DNA of 64,000 bases, from NCBI GenBank assembly GCA_002633005.1, contig NMRA01000610.1, forward strand, positions 156,424-220,423. Direction: 5' to 3'. This DNA is from Phoronis australis. Lineage: Eukaryota > Phoronida > Phoronidae. The notes under the pieces were generated by a model. That model was not told the DNA's origin and made no database searches. It saw nothing but the letters and a program-made list of their open reading frames with translations. Made by a program: the position numbers and the translations under genes. Position 1 is the first letter of the stretch. The number at the start of each line of letters is the position of its first letter. Of the stretch, positions 54,001 to 63,000 are shown piece after piece.

Positions 54001-57000
54001 AATGGAAAATGACATTTTTGTCAATTATTTTTGAGCAAAACGTGGGGAATTACCCTAAGTTCCCAATTGCCAGCCAGACAAAACACTTTGTTCCGTCTCT
54101 TGTATGTGAATAAAGTCTTCATCAGAAAAAGACAGTGTGCAGAAAGAGAGACTTTTGGACACATGACATGAAAACACTGGGTATAAACATAGCATGTGAA
54201 CGCAGTATTGAAGTGCATGTAGCCTTTTTAATGCGGGGAGGGGGTAAAACAGAGGGTGCAATAATGAGGAGGTGCAGACCCGAGTAACATGCAAACACGT
54301 ACAGCAGAAACAGAACATGCAGACATCAATGACCTTACGAGGAAATAAAAATGTCCGCACATGTAAGAAGCTTATAACTGTTCACAGAGCTAGCCAATAA
54401 ATAGAAATTACAAGTTTGAAATTTTTGACAGTTTAGGTAAAATGTAAGCACTTCCGCGGACCAAAAGCAGCTGAGAAAAGATTCACAACTTTTGCTTTAA
54501 TTTCTAAGCTCTTATAATTCAACCAATCGTGCAAAAAGCATAAGGAATGCAACATGTGCATATTCTGCGACAAAATGAAACTCAGTTGATGGACAGTGAG
54601 CTCTTTGAAAACACATTACAAATTGGACACAAAGACCGAAACTTGCGAAGCTTGTACAAAGGCGGGAGGGAAAAGTGCATGGTCATATCTTACCATTACT
54701 CGCAGATCATTATCTCGCTAAATTATGACAAAGTAAGAGTCACATTTAAGTAAATCACTGATAAGAACTAAAAATTAAATGTATACGTTTGCAGTATCTT
54801 TAAGGGATATGCTATACAGAAACTGACATGAAATGAAGCTTAGTGATTGTAAAAATTCTCCGATTTTGGACAGTTTCTGGAATTTGGGACACGGAAGCTT
54901 CGACCCGTAAAAATTTAATTTTCTTGATTATGGAATTTGGGACAAAAGCAATCATGGTGTTCGTTTCATATTGGACAATGTGTTTTCAATATACAGAGTG
55001 GGCAATTTCGATATTTTGCTGGCGATTCTTGAATTTGTGACGACCAATATTGACTACTTACAGAGTTTGGAACAAGCTCCAAGCTTGAGCAACATAATCA
55101 ATTAATCACTGTCCAAAACTGAAAATTTTTACCGTGTAAGGTTGTATAATCTCTAAGAGAAATTATGTTTACAGCCCCTGACATAAATAATGAAGTTTGC
55201 ATAAATCAATTAGTATGCAATTACCTTCAAATAAAACATTATCTAATATAGTTTCATTATGCTCTTTTGATAATAAAGGTATCTATCAAAAACATTTCCG
55301 TCTCCATAAGCACTCAGAGTACACAGTCAGTATATTTAAAGCAAACTATTAACAAACTTAAAAGCACAAGAGCAAGACAAATATCTTTATAGTTACCTTC
55401 ATGAACTGTAAAAAAATAAACATAACAAATATTAAACAATTCGGTTAGTAAGTTCACAACATAGCAAAATATCTTCAAGCCACACAGAGGTCACAATTAT
55501 TTCAAGGTCAGGGAATTCTACTCAGCCTTTTGTGAAATTGACTGGAAATTAATAAGTGCCTGCTTGCCTTATATTTCTTTCGTTATCGTATGGTATTGTT
55601 AAGGAACACATCTCTAAGTGGCAGTAAGGAATTAACAAACTTAAGGTGCCGTGGGCCTAATCTCTGTAGTCGAAATCGAAATCAAAATTATATTTTTATT
55701 TTTCTAATTCTATTTTTGTGCAAACTCTTGATAAACGTCAACTTTTCTGTGCTGTGTACATCATCGTTAATGCATTTGAGACTTTACAGTCTAAGTTCAC
55801 ACCTGATGACCCCTGAATGGGAGATACAAACTCGTATAAGAACTCGAAATTTCAAGTAAAAACTTGAGCTTTTGAGCTCAAACTTGAACTAATATAATTT
55901 TAATTCTGGGGTCATCAAGTGAAAACTAGGATTAAACAGCGATCGAAGCACTGAGCAAAGAATAACGGACGTCTGTAACTTGTGTTCCCACAAAAGAACA
56001 GAAAATGGAAATGATATCATTGAGTTTGATTCCGAATACAAAGATGGACCCTTGACCCTGAATCAGCATGTCTTAGCAACATGGCAGCGAGAACATGAAA
56101 GTGAAATTGTATGAATGAAGAACAATGAAATAAAATAGCATCGTACAAGTTTAGTTTAATTCAACTCATTGACAGGTGAATTGTCACCATGATGTTGTCA
56201 GTTTGTTAATTAGCAGAGAACACAACAGTTTAAGTCAGATATAACAAGCCCACATTAGAACCAGTTTGACAGTGGTTAATCAGTAGAGAAAACTGGTTGT
56301 CAAAATGCGGGAATCTTTATTATCTGACTATTACTGAGGAATATGATGCTAGTTAAATACACACTCTATGAAAACACTACAACCTATCACTCCATTAAAT
56401 AAATAATTAAAAAATATATCTTAGCTGACCTGATTAAAGCGAGCTGTCAACTGAAACTCTTTGAAATTGGACAACTAACTCAACAACAGCGTGATGCCAG
56501 AGATACTGACCGCAAGGTTTTATTCATACCTTTGCGTTATCATGTATGCTGACTGCTTCAGGTAGGGATGTCCATGAGTGCCAAGATCCGTACAGTTTGT
56601 GTAGGTACACATAATCATAGACGGAGCCTTTCTTGGGGAAAAGGAGACCACGAGAAAGTTTGAGCTCTTTCGGTCTGTAAAGATGTGAGATGAATGATTA
56701 AGCTTCAGAGCTACTGGCGAGTATTGTCTAAGTTTGTCTCGACCGCTTTATGGAAGTTAAGATGAAAACGTGGGAGGAAAACCGGATGTAACACTCAGAC
56801 TAACAATGTTTGAAATTGGTCAAAAATACTTACTCTAAAATGTCAGTGATTTTCAGCATTGATGACAACACCGAGACAGGATGAACAACCAAATTAAAAA
56901 GATGTTGAGGTCACCAACTTGTCTCTATCCCCAGCTTAGCTTGTCTACATGCACAAAAGCTCTATGCCAATATCATTGTTAAATTTTGCATGCTTCATAC

Positions 57001-60000
57001 GAGTTCTTGCTAAAACAGCAATAAACCATGATGCTTCTCAGCTGACCTAAAATATTTTCAGTCTGTATTAAAGCTTCAAGTTCTCACAGAAATGTTATCA
57101 GCTTCACAGAAAATATTGCATTTATACGCTAAACAAGGCATACACAGCTTAAATAGTCAACACAAAATTGACCAATAAAAGTATCTGAAAAATTCTTTAA
57201 TTTGTTCGCTAAAAACACCTTTCACATCTCACCTCGGATACTTTGCTTTTTCTCCTTCCATTTCACACAGACCGCGGAAAAATTCGTCAAATTTCAAACG
57301 TGATGGTCCGTCGACTGTCGCACCCACTGACCAAACGATTGAAAACAGAAAGTGGCAGATGATCATGTTCGTCCGTTCCTCAACAATTTTTTGATCGCTG
57401 AGGGACACCTTCTTTGGCGGCGGTGGCGGAGTCGGTTCGCCTTCAGCGCCCTCTTGAGCCATTTCCTCTTCAAAGTCATCTTCCTCTTCTTCCTCTGAGC
57501 CGAGCTCCCTGCAGTTCAGAAATACAACACTGAGTGTGAAAACCTATTTGCTGTTGTTTCAACTATTCGAATATCCAGGCAAACTTGGTCAACAACACTC
57601 TACAACACATACTGACTGCACGGTACACTAATTAGCAATTAAAAACTAGAAATTTGAAGTGGTTCTTCTATGGTTTACATCTAAATAATCTGAGCTGAAT
57701 TTACGCACAGTCTATACTAGTTGCATGGAACTGTTTTCATGTGTAACAGCACAACTGAAAACATTTAGAGAGTTTGGGTTTATATTAGGCGGGAGACATG
57801 AACATTTTGGTCCTAGATTATAGCAAGCTTATTTATTAAATGAAAACATTAAATACCAGACGATTGTGAGAGTGGTCTATTTCATTTCATTTGCACGAAT
57901 TATCTTATTTAATTTCCAAAAAGGTTTTAACACTAAACCCATCGCATGTACCAAGCACGGGGGCTGCGTGCTCTTTCAGTTCAGAACTCGAGCAACATTT
58001 AGAAAGAACTTCCTCCCAAATGGTCTGTAACTAATGCAGTTGATTGTGTTTCAGTGGGAATTAAGATTATGTAAGACTTAGTTATTAAAAAACCAAATAA
58101 CTGCACAATTATAGAATACAACACAGGAAAAACATTTTTAATTTTGTTAATGTTTCTGACAGAAGAAAAGACGACAATATTTGATTTTTGGCCTTCAACC
58201 AATCTTCTAATGATTAGGTCCCATGACCATCTTTTGAATGAAATCGAACAAAAAAGAAAATAAAGGTACAATCTTGGCAAAACAACAGTACCACTAATGT
58301 GACCAAATTTTGTCAGATAGAACAGTGCTAAAGATGAAATTATAATTTTCTATAACTTAATACACCATTTTCATTTCATGCAACTTTTGTTGACATTTTT
58401 CCCATAAAAATCAAGTCCAACTTTTTGCTAGCCCTCATGCAAAAACAAATCAATTTAAAACAATTCCTCACAAAATTCTGCAGAACAATGCAAATAACAT
58501 ATAATTACTAGTTTCTGACAATTTTATATCAAATCAATCAACTACTTAAGTCTGCAATATGCAACTTAATGCAACAAAAAACCTGTGCTTACTGTCAAAA
58601 ACAAGGCAGTTTTAATTAATTTCAGCCAGTTTTACTTATTACAGAAATAATCTCTGGGCTCAGGAATAACAAACCAAGCTCATAAAATTGCAAGTCAGTG
58701 TGACCTGAAAATTTATGAGCTGGTATCGAGCAATTCCAACATCTGGATGTCGGTTCCTTTAACGTCCTGAAACCAGCTCTAATTTGACTAAGGAACAATC
58801 CCAGACCGATTTCATAGTAATTGACCTCAGTCAAAACTCATTTTTTGACAGAATTAGCATGTATTTGATTGCGCTTTAAATGCCCAATCCACATACCACC
58901 TTTACTGCTTAAACTAAAGAGACCGAAAGAATAGGCAAGGGGGACAGTAGTTTGTTGCGGTCATTTCTCTAACAATTCGCACACTCTAATAGTATGTACA
59001 TCACCCTTCAAGCATGGTATCTTTCTCAGTAGGTGTTCGAAGGAAACTATACTTCGTACAAGTATTGGCTTCATTAAAAATAATTCGTACACAACTGCTG
59101 TATGACTAAACTTAGTAACATGCTCTAACAGTGTGTCCTTATTCAGTACGCGGAAGTCCGTGTCATCATAAGTAACCGGGTATTACCAGTGCCTGACATA
59201 ATGAAATATGATTTTTTTCAGCTCGTGCATTTAGTGTTCGAACTTTTAGAGAAATCACCGTAATTTTCTTAGACGTGTAATGCAGAGTAAACCAGGTTAG
59301 TGATAATACCAGCTTTTTCATGTCTGATAGCTTAATTAAGCCTCAGATGCACTGCCACAAACAAATCTGTGAATAACAACTCGGGTCTTGGTCACAGACT
59401 CAGTAGTGACACGAGTGTTAGCGCAGATAGTCAGTATTCTCATTGAGTTCATCAAGATGATTGTCTTAAAATCTTGGCAAAAAAGAAGCTAACTGTGTTC
59501 TAGTCTCCATATCTCAGAGATTCACTGGCCAAATTTTTTTGAGTTGCCATTTGAAGATAACTGTGTCACCGCGTTTGTGCTGGTCTGTTCTTGTACCTGT
59601 CACTACATTACCTCAATATTGTTTCGACTGTTAGTAACAACGGAAATTTTTCTACTTTTCCTGTTACTGCTGTTTGATTTAAAGTGAAACTTTGATCGTA
59701 AACTTGTTCATACTTCCACTGGTTGTTATATTGCTACCAACTCAAAGGAAAAATATTCTTGCGATGTGCCCCTAGCATCTTCACCACGCAATGCCAGAGA
59801 CAACAGTTCACATCTAAAATCATATAGGACCTTTGACAACAATTTTTAGAACAGAACTGACAGAGAAGAATCACGTACAATGTAGGAGTATGCACTCCTT
59901 TCAACCATAAATCTGCCATAGATATTTTAATGACAGTGCAAGCGTGGCTTTAGGAAGTAAGTAGCATGCACAAGAATGATACAGTCCATGTCAAAAGTAA

Positions 60001-63000
60001 TCAGACAATAAAATAAAATGTCTTCTCTTCCATAGAGGGTTGTACAGTGAAAAATTGGTCATGGGAAGCCACACCGTGACAAATTTCAAATTAACAAATG
60101 TTTCCAGCTTGGTGACAACGCTGTGAATTACCCCCTTAATCCCAGGCTACGATGATGATGAACTCGTTTTACACAAAGTCGTCAAGATGGGGTAGTCGGT
60201 CATTTTGTCTGAATACTTTTGGCGCTTCCTGTAGATGTTGCAGCACACACAGTGTTCATTAACACTAAGAGTGACAGAACAGCAGTTGTATAATTCACAC
60301 CATGGTGAAGAGATTCAGATGTGCAAATAAAGCGAATAATCTCCAGTTTGGGATAGTCTCCACCAAAATTCAAGCTGAAATTGAATTTCTCAGATTCTGA
60401 AATTTGGCACAATGGCAATTTTCACATGATTGTATCAGTATCTCTCGAATAGTGGACCAGTCCGTGTTTATGCATAACGGAATCTGAAAATGAATTAGTA
60501 AGTTAGTGCATACAACATAACTGCTGCCAGTGACCTTCAACTTGAGAACCTAATATAATTGCTTATTTCTCAAACTTGATGCAAGCTACGACCTTGAGTG
60601 GAGCAATTATCTCTCCACTTTCCCAAACTGGGGAATTTTTACTTTAAGATAAACTTAGGGCAACAATTTGATCAATTGTCTCCAATGAGTTGATAATTTT
60701 AAAGCAACTTCTGTTATCACACTAACTGTCATCACTAATAAAATATTAATTTCGGAATTTCAAAACTGGTCCCAAACTGTTAGTTACTAAGAAACTTAAA
60801 GATAAGCCATGGCCTATGGGCCTGACAAAAACTCACACCTAATTAGTACTTGCACCCAAACTCAGTAAAATGGTTTTATCCAGCTGGTCTTTTTATGGGC
60901 TGATAATGGCCTCAGATAGTCATAAATTGTGTCCATTCTTCTCAAGCCCAGAAATTGCAATACGAACACTGACAATGAGTGCTTTGATGCAAAAATTTCA
61001 GGTTTTTTTTACAGAAGGCAGTTTATAGCATCTTTAAACAGTTTGGCGAACCACTTGTCCAAACCCGCATATCATTTAAAATGTATTTCTATGTTGTGGT
61101 AAATACATAACGATGAAAAAGTGACTTGCCCATGTGAAGCATTTAAAGTAGATGAAATTATTAATTTAGTAGTATACAGCAATCTAGTGATCCCTGATTA
61201 GTCTATGTTGACATGTAGCTCCGCCTTTGGTAGCACACTGAAGACAGGTCAGCTGTTTGTTAAAGTTGTGCATGTAGAATCGAGAACTCGAACAAAGATA
61301 GTGAGAGTGAGAGAGCGAGCGTAGAGCCGGAAGACAGAGTATTCGAAGGACTTCCGCTGACAGTTTTACTTACTTTTGTCCATATTGACTGAATATGAGA
61401 GACACAAAACACACTCGTGAAGAAAGCTGTCTGTTATATGTTTTCAGGCATACAAGTTTTAAAACACACTCGAGAAAATACATCACACAAGTCAAAGTAA
61501 GTCCATTAAAATAACACACAAAGTATCATTTAGTAAACAAATAAAAATAAACTTTAATTAGTGAAAAAATGTATTTCTGCTTAGTGCACCAACACACACA
61601 CCGAGTACACATGTTTTGACATAACAAACAGTAAAAAAATAATATTGTTTTTTTTATCACAAAACTGCTCGAAGTGCACCCTGGTGGTGAAATGAACTAG
61701 CTGTCTCAGAGACAGACCCTCCAGTTGGACACATGGTCTGTCGCAGCTTAATCTCCAAACCAACTGTTCTACTCTCATTAGCAGATACGATTTGACAAAA
61801 CGAGGCATTCTATTGCCAAAAATAGTTCATCAACTGACTGGATGTTTTAATCAGAAGGCAAATACAGTACAAAAGAAAAGACATCAGACGGAAATGGTCT
61901 TCTTGTCATGACAGCTAATACTGTGAACAACAAAAATGACTAGTTATAGCTACTAGGGTGGCAAAATTCTAATAAGTAATGGATTAGCCACCTGCTAACT
62001 TTCCTGCCAATTCCCCTTCATTCTCGGTCATGACAGAAGACGATGAATTCAGTTTCCGTCCAGTTGTCATGACAGGGAATTCCGGGTCATTTTGTCTGAA
62101 TACTTTCAGAGTGTATTGTACGCCTGGCAAGTAAAATCAGCCACCAATTCTTAGAAACTCAAACATGATATTTTACTGGATTAGTAAAATGTTGCCAAAA
62201 CTCACAAAGCCCTCCCCCTATTGAGCACATCTCCGACCCGTTGAAGACGACTTACCTCACTTCCGTCATCATACATCCATATAACTTCAACATGGACATG
62301 GTCATATGCATCTGTGAACAGCTGAGGAAGTGTTTGCAAGACTTGGAGACGTAGTTGAGACACGGAGGTAGTAGCCAGTGGAACAGCAACTGTAAGAAAT
62401 GGTAACCATGGCAACAACGCAGTTTTGAAACAGTCGGCAGAAGTCTTGAATGGGATCTAATCTGTTTCCTTGTAATCGAGCTCGAAATTCTTTCTGGCAT
62501 TTTCCCTAACGGTTCTATTTTACGGGAACTTGAGACAAGAGTCTTATCATTCTGTGTACGTTAGGTTTATGAAAATAAGATTTTAATTCAAAATCGCATT
62601 TGATGACCCCCAGGTTTTAGCTAAAACTCGATACATTTTCGAGTTCAGACTCAAACCTCTAGCCTCGGTGATGGGGTCATTAAGTGCAACTTAGGATTGG
62701 ACAGTTCTCCCCATACTACGCCATTATGCGTACTTGAGTATAGAATAACATATAAGGTAAAATTTGTTACATTGCTAAAAGTTGGCGCATGTTTCAAACT
62801 CTAGAAATAGACAATATCGGTCGTCCCAAAATCAAGAATCATCGGAAAGATGCCAAAATTACCTACTATGTAGATAAAAAACACATCGTTCCGACTTTGA
62901 AAGACTACGTGAACACTAAAATCACCTGTCCTAAATTCCAGAATCAAGAACATTCAATTTTTGCGAGACTGTCCTCGTCTCAAATTCTAGAGTTTGTCCC

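Larger units (their letters stand above)
53173..56529. other. Intron 5, 3.4 kb
   Basis: Contains a CT/CA microsatellite, one copy of an inverted dispersed repeat (54871-55080), a tgatgacccc element (55789-55932) and a foldback MITE (56233-56335). No gene. Confidence 0.7.
57509..62255. other. Intron 3, 4.7 kb
   Basis: Holds dispersed repeat B copy 2 and two Tc1/mariner-like MITEs. No gene recognised. Confidence 0.7.

Noticed and set aside
55389-55410. A possible 9-base microexon (ttcatgaag between ag and gtaac) on the minus strand between dynein exons 5 and 6
   Set aside because: Exon 5 joins exon 6 directly in frame as AK-VNEL, as in relatives, so no extra residues are needed.
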